A DNA stretch of 64,000 nt from Bimuria novae-zelandiae CBS 107.79. Lineage: Eukaryota; Ascomycota; Dothideomycetes; Pleosporales; Didymosphaeriaceae. The notes under the pieces were generated by a model, which worked only from the letters and a program-made list of their open reading frames with translations, was not told where the DNA came from and ran no database searches. The stretch lies in the NCBI GenBank assembly GCA_010015655.1, contig ML976733.1, positions 298,155 through 362,154 of the forward strand. The letters run 5' to 3'. The first letter of the stretch is position 1, and the number at the start of each line of letters is the position of its first letter. The translations under genes were made by a program, and so were the position numbers. This document shows positions 34,063 to 46,083 of the stretch, one piece after another.

Positions 34063-35314
34063 GTATACTTCTTTTCCAGTTAGAACTTTACGGCGCCAAG
34101 CCATTATAAGATGAAGCTATCTTTGGTTAGCTAATTAGTATTTCGAATGTATTGCTTAGCAGTCGTAATGTGTGGAATAACGTTAAAGTAAACGGAACGC
34201 TGATAGCAATGCTCATGTGATGATAATGAGAGCGGAGTGTGGCAAATTCGCCATTGCGAGTCTAGATGGCCGACCCGCTCCTACGTACCCTTGCGCCGGA
34301 GGCGATAGTATGTAGATATGGCGGAAGAGAAGAGTTCTGTATGCAGCTCTGGATAGTGTGGAATCTTGCCAAGCATGGCCACCACCGCAGCTCTGCTACA
34401 TCCCTCGCCGGCACTGCTCCTAATCCTGAGTCGGATTAGCGATGTTCCGCGCGCTTGCAGAAGCTAGCGCATGCCCGCTGACTATCACGTGAGCCAAGCG
34501 GGCTTGCTGAACACTGACACTGTTAAATTACGGCTAGGCCTCTTCCGTACAGTAAGGATGTAGGTCTTTGCTTGGCAGTCCCACTCGACGAAGCACAGAT
34601 GACTGCCGTAACGCAGCCTCCTTATCAAGCGTAGTATTCTTCTCGGTATATAAGCTTTCTATAGCACTCTACAGGGTGGCGAGCTTTTAGACAGATGCAC
34701 GATACCTTGAGTAGACGCCCAGGCAGGCCGAGGTAGGGGTGTCAAGGATGTGAGTAGTGGGATGCGGTATTGTAAAGTCGGCAGGGAAGTCACGCCAAAG
34801 ATATCAAGTATATAAGAACCCAAAGAGCCTAAGTATGTATTCCGAGAGTATCTAAGCGTTGCGATGGTTGTTGGCGTTGTTGTGGCAGAAAGTGCTGCTG
34901 GTGTTGCGCCACGGCGGTTGTTCCGTTACGATTGGATGCACGTTAAGGAGTCTGGTCTTGTTCCTCAAGAAGCTACCAGAAGGAAACTGCAGAACAACCG
35001 TTACTGGGACGAGAGCACCGCGGTGGGAGGTAGGGATATATGTGCGTGCATTTGAATGGTGTTTGGAAGGTTATGGGAAGGATAGTCTGAGGGCTTAGTG
35101 TATATGTGAGGAGACATCACGCTGGTGTGTCCCGGATAATGCATAATACATGGAAGTATCTTCGGAGGTATACTATGCCACTCTAGCTCTCGCTTACGTA
35201 CGCCCCACCGTGATATACCTCACGCACCCATCCACTCCATCCCCCGCCTCCGTATGCCTTATCCTGGCATACTGGCATACCACCCCACCCCACCCCTCCT
35301 TCTAAACCTCTCAC
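34063..35314. other. Intergenic, no convincing gene
   Basis: 1.25 kb between the ankyrin gene and the 3' end of ECM16. Two overlapping short plus-strand frames (34859-35098, 34864-35055) have no recognisable domain. A pyrimidine-rich, C-heavy stretch at 35230-35330 immediately follows the ECM16 stop in gene orientation. Confidence 0.6.
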
Positions 35315-38300
35315 CTACTGCACAACCCTCTCCACACACCATCCCCCGTTCTTCTCCCTCCTCTGCACCACCCTCCTAACGCCCAACCCCCACCCCTGCG
35401 TTCCCTTCCTCCCCTGCAACGTCATCTCAACCTCACACTCCCTCCTCTCCACGCTCTCTTTCTTCTCCAACACCACCACCTTCCCCTTCGGCTTCCCTAC
35501 CTGCAACAACGGCGTATTCAGCGCGATATTCACAATCTGCGGGCGTGTCACCGAGGTAAGGGGTTGCATGCGCGTCTTCGGGGTCTTCACCGCGTCGACG
35601 GCAGAGGGTGTTGCGCGCTGCAGATGCGAGTAGATGATGTACGCGGGGAGTTTATCGGGGCGGGTGCGAGCGAGGAGGGAGGAAGGGTGGAGGTAGACGT
35701 ATCGTGCTTCGTGGTCGTCGGCGTTCTCTTTTACGCGTTCAGTGGATGGGAAGAGCGTGAGGTAGGGCACGTCGATAGCGGTTTTGGGTTTGCGAGGGAG
35801 CTCTGGGGGGACAGGAGCGAGGTCGGCGCGCAGAGCGATCTGGTCGATGAAGCCCGCGGCGCAGATCTGCGCCAGGAAGTTCACTTCTCGCTCGCTTGGC
35901 GATGGCAGTTTCGGTGCGAAGGCGGTGATGGCTGTGGGACGGTGAGCGCGCACGATGTTTGTTAGTTGCTGGCGTAGCTGGCCGGCTTCCCGCATGCCTT
36001 TTGCGTTGAGGAACATGTCTTCGCAGAAGTTATCGAGGTTAGACTCGTTAGAGTACTGGCGGACGGCGTTGAGGAGCTTGATGCAGTCGCTGTTGTTAGC
36101 CTTGTGCGCTAGTTTCGCTTGCGCTTTGTTGTATGCCTTCCTGAGACGGGACCGCTCTTCGGCTTCGATGTTGTCCTGCTCGGTGCGGATATGTGACGGA
36201 TCTTGAGGTGGGGGGTCGCGCAATCCGAGTTTGTTCTCGGGGGTGATGAGCTCTGGGACGGACAGAGCGGCGACGAGAGCAATTGTTTGAGCTGTGAGAT
36301 TTTGAGCTACGCCCATGACCAAAATACGCGCGAAGCGTGGGTTCAGCGGGTACAACGATAGTTCATGACCCAGCCTGGTGACCTTGCCATCGGTGGAGAG
36401 TGCTCCGAGGTACGATAGTAGATTCTCTGCTTTCTGTAGATGGGTGCGGTCCGGAGGGGTAGGGAACGGGAAGCCAACAACGGGAGCCCCCATACTCTTG
36501 AGCTGGAGAACCACGCCTTCGAGTGGTGTCCGCATGATTTCCGGCTCGGCATATTCATCGAAGTCGCGCTCGAATACGGCAGACGAGTACAAGCGGTAAC
36601 AATGGCCTGGCCCAGTACGACCAGCACGACCAGCCCTTTGGTTGGCACTGGCTTTGCTGATCCAGCCGACTTCAAAGCTCTGGACGCCTGTTACAAGATC
36701 GTACTTCTTCTCTTTCGCTCGTCCACAATCGAATACATAGCGGATACCGGGGATAGTCAAACTCGTTTCCGCGACATTAGTGGCTAGCACAATGAGGCGG
36801 GACCCTTCGGGCGGAGGTTCGAAGACTCGTAGTTGCTGGTTTGTCGGCAGTTGAGAATAGAGCGGTAAGACATGGACCTTCATCTCCTCTTTCTCGGCCT
36901 CTTCCTCGCCAATGTCGAACTCTCCTTTGTCTTCGCCGTCAACACCCATGATGATGGAATCATCAGAATCCGACCCGTCTTCGTCTTGGTAGTCGTCGCT
37001 TTTTTCAGCACCAAGATCGATGTCCTCGGTCTCAAGTGTGGTCTCTTCCGGTGAGATCTGCACTTTGCCAGTTGAGACTTCCTTCCCTTGTGTAGTGGAG
37101 AAGGTCTGCTTCAACCGCTTCGCCAGGTACGTGATCTCATTCATGCCGGTCAAAAAAACCAGCATGCCTCCACGCGGGAGCTTGCGATGTCCTCTACAGA
37201 CCTTCCTGTACATTTCCTCGACATAATCCCTTTGCGTCCTGCGAGCGAAATGATTCGTGACCTCATATTGCCGTCCCTCTGCCTTCAGCAGAGGTGGTGG
37301 TCCATGCCTAAACAAGCGCTTGTTCTCCGTAAAATCCGATATCCTCAGCGTAGCAGACATGATAATGAGCTTGAGCGGCTTAATCTTCGGGTCTTTCTTC
37401 GCCGTATCCGCGCGCAGATCGACAATCCTGCTGAGCATGCCGATCAGGATATCCGTGTTGACACTCCGCTCGTGGGCCTCATCGATGACGATGGCGGAGT
37501 ACTTCGTTAAGATGAAGTCTTGCGATATCTCTCGTAGCAGCACGCCATCTGTCATGAATTTGACGGCTGTTCTCGCGCTTGTTGAGGTGTCGAATCGGAT
37601 CTGGTACGCCACCTTCGTCTTGTGGTTGCCCAGTTCGTCGCCCACGCGCGTCGCCATGCTCACCGCAGCGACTCGTCGCGGTTGTGTGACTCCGATCATG
37701 CCTGGCGTAGGACCATCCGGTGCGCCGTATCCAGCCTCAAACAGGAATTGCGGTACCTGTGTGGTTTTGCCGCTACCTGTGGCTCCCCACACCACGACCA
37801 CGTCATTGTTATGTATCGCCTCCATGATCTTCTGTTCCTCTGCCACAACCGGCAATTGTAGTCGTGCCTCTTGTATTTCTGGCGTTCGCTCCACCGCGAC
37901 ACTGTATGCCTTGCGCGTGCCATCGGTTGCCGTCTTGGTCTCGAGTTCGGGTGGGAGAGGCTCTGCTTCCGGCTCACGAGGCGTGAAGCTCTTCGGTTTC
38001 GGAGGCACCGCGTACGTCAGGTTATTCGTAGGCACAAATCCGACGACTTCATTTCGTTCCGCTGTGGCCCAAGCTTTGAACGCATTCGTCCGCTCTTTTC
38101 GTGCCGCTTTCTTGTCGTCTTCGTCTTCGCTCGTTTCACTCGTCTCGCTTTCGCTATCACCTCCTTCGTCCGAGTCTTCTTCGGAATCTTCTGACCCTGA
38201 TGCCGACTCGTCTTCTTCCTCGTTGTCCGAGCTCGCAGACTCCTCAGACACAGAGCCATCTTCGTCTGAGCTGAAACCCTCCCACTCAACCTCCTGCTCA

Positions 38301-38962
38301 ACAACAACCGGCTTCTGCTTCCTCTTCCTCTTCTTGACTTGTATAACCGGCTTCCCACTCTCATCCACCTCCATCGGCCTCTTCAGCCCCGCCCCAAAGA
38401 GCCCCGCCCCACCCAAAGGCTTCGTCTCCTTGCTTCCCGCTGATGTACTCTGCCCGTCGCCCACTTCCTCTCGCGCAGATCTCGCCTCAGGTATCTCGGA
38501 CCTCGCATTGCTCCTTCCGGTGTCCCTCGACCTAGCTTTCTTAACCGGCTCCTCCTCCTCTTCCTCCTCCTCTTCAGACGAATGAAACCCCACCTCCTTC
38601 TGCTCCTCCACCCGTTCCCTCTTCCTCTTCCTCCCCACATTAACACCCAAATCCTTCGCGCTCCGAAACGAGCCCGTATCCACCTTCTGCTCCGCCAACT
38701 TCTTCAACAGCACCAAATTCTCCTCCCTCTTCAACTTCGTCTCAACGTACTTATCCAGACGCTTCTTCTTCTTAGAGCTCATCTTGCCCTCGCTCTCCTG
38801 AATAAGGGTATTCTTCATCGAGGCCTTAGCCTCAGCGCGTGCGCGCTGGTTTGACGGGAGGAGCTCGAGCGCGTTTGGGTCGGCGGCGGAGGGTCCATCG
38901 TGGGGAGGTGCGTCGCGTGCGCGCACTTTGTGCTTGTGCTGGCGGGGGATGTGTTTGGGCAT
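35315..38962 (-). CDS. ECM16: DEAH-box RNA helicase ECM16/DHR1 (DHX37), ribosome biogenesis
   Basis: A single-exon gene of 1215 residues from the ATG at 38962 (MPKHIPRQHKHKVRARD). A further in-frame ATG at 39001 would add 13 residues, but the MPK start looks like the natural N-terminus. The N-terminal third is basic, then strongly acidic (EEEEEEEEEP; DEGGDSESETSE). Helicase motifs follow in order: GATGSGKTT (about 393-401), DEAH (494-497), SAT, ATNVAETSLTIPG and QRAGRAGRTGPG. Then come the HA2 and OB-fold-type regions usual for DEAH helicases. Yeast Ecm16/Dhr1 removes U3 snoRNA from pre-18S rRNA in the nucleolus. The family match is strong over the full length. It shares a 221-bp divergent promoter with the PAC3-like gene. 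Confidence 0.95.
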   Translation of the reverse strand: MPKHIPRQHKHKVRARDAPPHDGPSAADPNALELLPSNQRARAEAKASMKNTLIQESEGKMSSKKKKRLDKYVETKLKREENLVLLKKLAEQKVDTGSFRSAKDLGVNVGRKRKRERVEEQKEVGFHSSEEEEEEEEEPVKKARSRDTGRSNARSEIPEARSAREEVGDGQSTSAGSKETKPLGGAGLFGAGLKRPMEVDESGKPVIQVKKRKRKQKPVVVEQEVEWEGFSSDEDGSVSEESASSDNEEEDESASGSEDSEEDSDEGGDSESETSETSEDEDDKKAARKERTNAFKAWATAERNEVVGFVPTNNLTYAVPPKPKSFTPREPEAEPLPPELETKTATDGTRKAYSVAVERTPEIQEARLQLPVVAEEQKIMEAIHNNDVVVVWGATGSGKTTQVPQFLFEAGYGAPDGPTPGMIGVTQPRRVAAVSMATRVGDELGNHKTKVAYQIRFDTSTSARTAVKFMTDGVLLREISQDFILTKYSAIVIDEAHERSVNTDILIGMLSRIVDLRADTAKKDPKIKPLKLIIMSATLRISDFTENKRLFRHGPPPLLKAEGRQYEVTNHFARRTQRDYVEEMYRKVCRGHRKLPRGGMLVFLTGMNEITYLAKRLKQTFSTTQGKEVSTGKVQISPEETTLETEDIDLGAEKSDDYQDEDGSDSDDSIIMGVDGEDKGEFDIGEEEAEKEEMKVHVLPLYSQLPTNQQLRVFEPPPEGSRLIVLATNVAETSLTIPGIRYVFDCGRAKEKKYDLVTGVQSFEVGWISKASANQRAGRAGRTGPGHCYRLYSSAVFERDFDEYAEPEIMRTPLEGVVLQLKSMGAPVVGFPFPTPPDRTHLQKAENLLSYLGALSTDGKVTRLGHELSLYPLNPRFARILVMGVAQNLTAQTIALVAALSVPELITPENKLGLRDPPPQDPSHIRTEQDNIEAEERSRLRKAYNKAQAKLAHKANNSDCIKLLNAVRQYSNESNLDNFCEDMFLNAKGMREAGQLRQQLTNIVRAHRPTAITAFAPKLPSPSEREVNFLAQICAAGFIDQIALRADLAPVPPELPRKPKTAIDVPYLTLFPSTERVKENADDHEARYVYLHPSSLLARTRPDKLPAYIIYSHLQRATPSAVDAVKTPKTRMQPLTSVTRPQIVNIALNTPLLQVGKPKGKVVVLEKKESVERRECEVEMTLQGRKGTQGWGLGVRRVVQRREKNGGWCVERVVQ

Positions 38963-39183
38963 TGCGTCTCGGCTGTGTGTGCGACCCCAGAAAGAGTACA
39001 CTTCAGCTCTCGTTGCGTTGTGCTGTGCGTCTACCTTTCCACCCTAGCTCCCACGGGCGCATTCTTCCAAAATTTTGGTGGGCCCGGAAACGCCGCTAAC
39101 TCCGATATCTCACCGCCCGGCAGAATCCCGCTACTCCTACCAAACCTACCCATCACACCCATACCCCAGCCTCAGTCCACAAA
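38963..39183. promoter_or_regulatory. Divergent promoter region of ECM16 and the PAC3-like gene
   Basis: Only 221 bp separate the two start codons, so the genes must share or overlap their promoters. No TATA box is obvious. Confidence 0.6.
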
Positions 39184-39719
39184 ATGACAGCTCCAGCTTC
39201 AGTCGGGTATAAAGTGGATGTGACACCCTTCCCCGCACCCTCAAAATCCCACAGCACCAGCATATCCGGCCACCCCACGACCGCAACAACCCTCTACTTC
39301 GCAGACAAGATCCTCATAACAGTGACGCAGTATGGGCGGTTGGCCCATTGGGTAACCTCCCTCCCACCTCCCGCCTCCTTTCCACCGCTTTGTGTCTGAC
39401 TACCCTCTAGGTCCATGTCCCCCTCGACGTCTCAGCCACCGACTCCTCCCTGCACCACATCCACTCAGACCTCGACTCCTCTGCGCCAGCTTCAGATCTC
39501 CTCCCCATGCACCAGCTCACCGCAACCACCATCCTCGGCGGCACCGTGCCGGAGCTAGACGTGATCGCACAAACCCTAGCCACCAACGTCGCGAGCGCCA
39601 TAAAGACGCGAAACGAGCGGGAGCTGAGAACCGTTGTGTTGGGCACGGGGCTTGATAGGAGTATGAGTGGGAGGGAGGAGTTTAGTGAGCTGGTCGGGTT
39701 GGTGCTGGATGTGCTGTGA
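39184..39719 (+). CDS. Proteasome assembly chaperone 3-like protein
   Basis: Exons 39184-39351 and 39411-39719, with a 59-nt intron (GTAACC, branch-like CTGAC, TACCCTCTAG); 158 residues. The segment ATTLYFADKILITVTQYGRLAHWV fits the opening beta-strands of PAC3 family proteins, where a short self-complementary domain detects GxxxxxxVTQxGxxG-like text. The second exon ends with RELRTVVLGTGLDRS and a helix SELVGLVLDVL. PAC3 (yeast Irc25/Dmp2 family) pairs with PAC4 to help build the 20S proteasome alpha ring in the cytosol. Length fits the family. Identification rests on the short N-terminal match. Confidence 0.65.
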
Positions 39720-40136
39720 AGGAAAGATGCAATGAGAGAGGCATGACTGTTATGAGGTCTTTACACATGAAGTGCACGTAGCTAGTACGATGCATACGAG
39801 GTTTTGGGGTTTCAGGAATCGAGGAGTCGCAGTGCATCAGGTATCATGACGAGAGACAATGACCCACTCAGCGCATTGGAATGCAACAAATACAGAGAAA
39901 ATCAACAATTCTCGAGGATATGGAATGTCCAGGTTTCTAAGCTACAATCTTACGATCCTCGGTCATGCCATACGCGAGCCCAAGCTCCACCAGCGCGGCA
40001 TTATCAATCCCCCCTTCAGATGATTCGCCATTTTGTGAGAAACCCTCGCCATTGATCCCCATTGTAACAGAGCGCCGGCGTGATACCTCCGCGACTAGGC
40101 TTGCCATAGTGTCTCGAACCGTGTGCACGAATACGC
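39720..40136. other. Intergenic between convergent PAC3-like and actin genes
   Basis: This holds the 3' untranslated regions of both genes. I see no gene; short frames here are unsupported. Confidence 0.6.
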
Positions 40137-41713
<1,577 letters not shown>

Positions 41714-42752
41714 GGTGACGGATCAGATAGGGTCAGAGATTAGTGGTGGTGGTTAGATGCGGTTCGGGGTGGCTGCAGCAATTGGGGGTCAGCGTCGGGT
41801 CGCGACAGGTACGGCCGTGGAGAGGTCGTAGAGGGTGATGGGGAGCTTACAGGTATGGGGTGTCGGTGGTGATGAGGTTGCGCTGTGCAAAGAGAGGCAA
41901 GTGTCGGTGGGTGTGCTAAATAAGCGGGTCTCGACCTTTAGCGGGGCGGCAAGAGCGACGAGGTTGGTGAAGAAGGGGGCACTGCCACGGATTGACGGAG
42001 CAGGATTCACAGATTCCAGCCTCAGACTTTCGTTGCAGCCAGATGGCCTTCAATGTTCAGTTCAGAGTGGCCACTTATACACGTGGCTAGGCTACAACAT
42101 TTCTATGAATATCTTATGTGCGTACGCAAGCTTTACGCCCTAGATGAGGCCTGCCAAGCGGTTTATGGCGTTGCCTACACTGTCTTCTCGTTATGTGACA
42201 TTTGCACACTCAGCGCACGACGTGTTCGCCTGCGGCGACGTGTCGAGAGCAAGGCGAGGCTGTACGGGCGGCATATCTGACCGCGGACTGCACAGCGGCG
42301 CTGGTCCTGGGCATTCTCGCCAGCCGCATGAATGCTCACCGCCTCGCCTCGCATCATCCCCGCGTATTTGTGCAAGCTCCGGATGTAAGGTCACGTGCAA
42401 TGAGGGGCACTGGGCATCTGGGCACATTACAGCACGAGCGCGTGGGGTGTTTTGACTGAAAATGCGCAATTGAAGCCACCTCCAACATTCGCGTCGTGAA
42501 GAATCTTGCAGTGCTACCTTCCAGTCTCTTGGCCTTAGTGCTTTGTGAACAGCTGCACCTGCTGTCAACGTTGCCTCCAACTGCGGCAGGGACCCGCCTG
42601 AGCCGTGCCGAAGTGTCGAGAACGTTCGCGCGCGGTCCTGCGTCATCCGCCAAAACTTCGCGCGTCGACGCCTAATAAATACGCTGTCGCATACAAAACT
42701 CCAACACTTTCTGCCCCGACCAGCAATCGTTTGGAAAATACCACACGACACA
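41714..42752. promoter_or_regulatory. Divergent promoter region of actin and FES1
   Basis: About 1 kb between the two start codons, read in opposite directions. CT/GT-rich tracts near the actin start suggest its promoter and leader. Short frames on both strands have no recognisable content. Confidence 0.55.
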
Positions 42753-43448
42753 ATGAACAACCCAAAATTCAACGACCTGCTCAAATGGGGCATTGAAAAT
42801 TCCGAAGCGTCGCGGAACGACCCCAATGCGCCCAAGAACCCAAACACGCAGCTCGACCCGCAGACGCTGCAGGAGATTTTGAGCGGCATTTCGGGGCCTT
42901 CTGATGCGGAAATGATGAAGCGCAAGATGGAGGTCATCACGCAGCCAAACTACACGCTCGACCAGAAATTACAAGCCTTCGAGGACTTCGAGATGTTGGT
43001 GCAGGGCATTGACAATGCGAACAACCTGGAGCCCTTGAAGCTGTGGATGCCGCTCATCGAGCAACTAGAGCATGAAGAGGCGGAGTTGCGAAAGTACGCT
43101 GCATGGTGTGCTGGCACAGCGGTAGAAAACAATGTGAAAGCACAGGAGCGGGTAAGTGGATGCCTCGTCCCATCAATCGAAGACGATACTGACCGTCAGC
43201 AGTTACTCGTGCTGGGCGCACTGCCCACCCTTGTCAAGCTCGCGACCGAAGACGACGATGTCTCCGTGCGTAAAAAGGCCGTGCGGGCGCTTTCCTGCGC
43301 AACTCGAAACTATCAACCAGCCCTAGACGCTGTCGTCGACAGCGTACCCTCCACGTTCAAACCAGAGAAGAAGCTGGACGCGGGCGACATGGATTCCGTC
43401 GACAGCTTGATCAACCAGCTAAGGACGGATGCGGACCGCACTCGTTAG
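42753..43448 (+). CDS. FES1: Hsp70 nucleotide exchange factor FES1
   Basis: Exons 42753-43151 and 43200-43448; 215 residues. The 48-nt intron (GTAAGT...CTGACCGTCAG) is a multiple of three and has no stop, so the unspliced frame is also open. Splicing gives AQER-QLLVLGALPTLVKLA, the expected family text. The N-terminus NPKFNDLLKWGIENSEAS is the Fes1 signature, followed by armadillo-type helices (ELRKYAAWCAGTAVENN; SVRKKAVRALSCATRN). In yeast, Fes1 releases nucleotide from cytosolic Hsp70 (Ssa1) and helps clear misfolded proteins. The start is set by the N-terminal signature. Confidence 0.95.
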   Translation: MNNPKFNDLLKWGIENSEASRNDPNAPKNPNTQLDPQTLQEILSGISGPSDAEMMKRKMEVITQPNYTLDQKLQAFEDFEMLVQGIDNANNLEPLKLWMPLIEQLEHEEAELRKYAAWCAGTAVENNVKAQERVSGCLVPSIEDDTDRQQLLVLGALPTLVKLATEDDDVSVRKKAVRALSCATRNYQPALDAVVDSVPSTFKPEKKLDAGDMDSVDSLINQLRTDADRTR

Positions 43449-44309
43449 ACTACGACTGTTACGAATACGCATATGCATTTGAACGGCGTTGGTTGGATAG
43501 GGCAAAGGTCTGGACTTGATACCACGGGATGATCATGCATGGGCAATTACTGGAGGTACTGTAGGTAGACAGTTGGGCAAATATACACACATGTCTCGGA
43601 GACATTCACGATGAGGCGTTACCTTCTCCCGGAGTCTCCCTGAGATGGAGTGTTATGTTCAGTCCCCAAATACCCTTCTTGAACGGGAGAAGCAATCCAA
43701 TGAAATTTACAGCACTAGTCTCTCTGTTCTGGATGCATTGAGCATATAACTAAACAGAATCTATCCATTGTACCAATAATCACTATCAAATTCGTGTGGT
43801 TACAGCCTCTATAGTTTCTTTCAGATACCCGTGTCGCAATGAAGTTCCACGGAAACGTCACCTTGCGGCCTGAAAATGCGTGGTCCTGATGCCTGGAACA
43901 ACAGCTTATGTTTTATGTTCATGGCCCATGCATATGCCAGCCGCAGCCGCAAAATCAAGCGAAGCAAAATGCAGGCCTCGATTGGGCTGCACGAACGCTC
44001 TTTACGCTGCATGGAAAGCCGAACGGCGGCACATGGATAGCGTTTGTCAGTTCTTCCTTCCTCCTCGGGCTAGCGCGTTCGTTAACGCAATTTTAAGCGC
44101 TGGGGACTAAGAGTTAAGCATCGCCCCCAAGACTTCTGCCATCTTTGCTACAGCGTTCTCGTTTTGCTGAAAGTGACATACAACTTTTGATGTCCCGTTC
44201 TGTGTCGTGGTACAGGATCATTCTGCCAATTGCGAACATACGCCCGAGTCTTGTTCGGCTCAAGACTAATCATCCCATTCTCCCGATAACAAGGTCACAA
44301 CATTGAAAG
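43449..44309. other. Intergenic, no convincing gene
   Basis: 861 bp downstream of FES1 and upstream of the transporter. Short frames at 43880-44110 have no recognisable domain. Confidence 0.6.
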
Positions 44310-46083
44310 ATGCCCCCATTACCGCCGAGGCCACATCTAGAAGAGGACGATCCTCAAATAAAAATCAATGATGAGCGAACGCCGTTGCTCGCAGCCGTCA
44401 CATCCGCACCCCTCGCAGAAGGAGCAGAGGCCGAAGTAGCTGCCGAAACAGCACACCATGGGACCCAGCCGAACGAGGACGAAGATGAAGCACCACTAGA
44501 CCTTACGCAGATCTTTCTTCTGTGCTATACGCGTCTCGTTGAGCCTGTAGCATTCTTCGCCATCTTTCCCTACATCAACTTTATGATCGAGAAGACGGGC
44601 GGCGTTGCCAAGGAGGACGTTGGCTTCTACTCCGGTCTGATTGAGAGTTTGTTTTCCGCTACGCAAATGTGCGTGATGATCTTCTGGGGAAGAGTAAGCA
44701 AGAAGAACAGACCTTAAGCAATGGCCAAATTGGACCACTGACACGGATAGGCCGCCGATCGTTTTGGGCGAAAACCGATCCTCGCTCTCTCGCTCTACGG
44801 CGTGAGTATATGTACTGCTTTGTTCGGTCTAAGTCAGTCACTATGGCAGATGATATTTTTCCGCTGCTTAGCGGGTGTTTTCTCCGGTACTGTGGTGTAC
44901 GTGAGGCTGTGTTCAACGCCGGGGATGCCGTAGCTAAATTCTCACAGAACCGTCCGTGTCATGCTCACGGAGAATAGCACGAAGAGCACGCAAGCTCGTG
45001 TGTTCAGTTATTTTGCTTTTGTCGGCAACATGGGGATATTCGTGGGGCCGTTGATAGGTATGACTTTTCCGTATCTTACAGAAGCCGTAAACTGATTCTA
45101 TTCTCTGTAGGATCGTCGCTTGAACGTCCAGCCGACAAGTTTTCATCATTGTTCGGCCATGTTCAGTTCTTCAACGACTTCCCATACGCTCTTCCTGGAT
45201 TTGTCACCGCCTTCGTCGGTCTCAGCGCCGCCATCCTCGTCACCTTATTCGTCAAAGAGGTCTGCATCGCACCGCTCCCATCCACGCATTCATAATAACA
45301 CTCACCGCAGACACTACACGTCCACCACGACCAGCAAAAGTCCCCTGCCTCGCCCATGACGACATGGGAGCTTTTCAAGTACCCCGGCGTCGCACAATGC
45401 TTGCTCATCTACAACTACTGCATGCTCCTCGCCTTCGCCTTCACCGCCGTCCTCCCCGTCTTCATGTACACGCCCATCCCCCTCGGCGGCCTATCCCTCT
45501 CGTCAAAGTGGATCGGAATCTACATGGCGCTCGGCGGCGCGGCGCAAGCCTTCTGGCTGCTGGCGCTGTTCCCGCCGCTGCACAGGCGCATCGGCACCGG
45601 CGGCGTGCTCCGCTTCTGCGCGTTTATTTGGCCTATCTTCTTCGCTGTGGATCCGGCATGCAACCTCCTGCGCCGTCAGGGGCTGGATGTGCCGTTTTGG
45701 ATAGCGTTTACGTTCTCGAGCGTCTTTGGGTGCTCGGTCGCGATGGCGTTTAGTACGTATACGTTTACCTTGCTATTCTTGTGAACGAATGAGGACTAAT
45801 GGAAGCAGCTTGTGTACAACTCGCGATCAACGATATCTCGCCGTCGCATGAGAGCTTCGGCACGCTGAATGCGCTTTCACTGGCGCTGCAATCGGGGCTT
45901 CGGGCGGTCGCTCCTGCGGCGTCTACAGCGCTGTACGCAATTGGTGTGAAGTATCGGATTTTCTACGGTCAGCTATTTTGGGTCGTGGTTGTGGTGGTGG
46001 CTATTGGTTTTATTTTTATTGTGAGGATGTTGCCGGAGAAGGCGCAGGGGAGGCCGAAGGCGCGGAGGAATGGTCAGGCTTAG
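44310..46083 (+). CDS. Major facilitator superfamily (MFS) transporter
   Basis: Six exons: 44310-44693, 44751-44896, 44948-45057, 45111-45259, 45311-45752 and 45809-46083 (introns 57, 51, 53, 51 and 56 nt); 1506 nt in frame, 501 residues. A hydrophilic acidic N-terminus of about 70 residues precedes the membrane part. Motif A, WGRAADRFGRKP between helices 2 and 3, is formed exactly across intron 1. Further helices include SLWQMIFFRCLAGVFSG, YFAFVGNMGIFVGPLIG, ALPGFVTAFVGLSAAILV and FWVVVVVVAIGFIFIVRML. CVQLAINDISPSHESFGTLN late in the protein is typical of fungal Tet/ZIFL-like MFS transporters. The substrate cannot be told from sequence. Probably at the plasma or vacuolar membrane. Confidence 0.9.

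Noticed and set aside
34864..35055. Small gene of 63 codons downstream of the ankyrin gene
   Set aside because: No domain, overlaps another equally weak frame, and no splice or promoter evidence.
37257..38585. 442-codon plus-strand frame opposite ECM16
   Set aside because: Antisense shadow of a GC-biased gene with clear helicase motifs on the minus strand.
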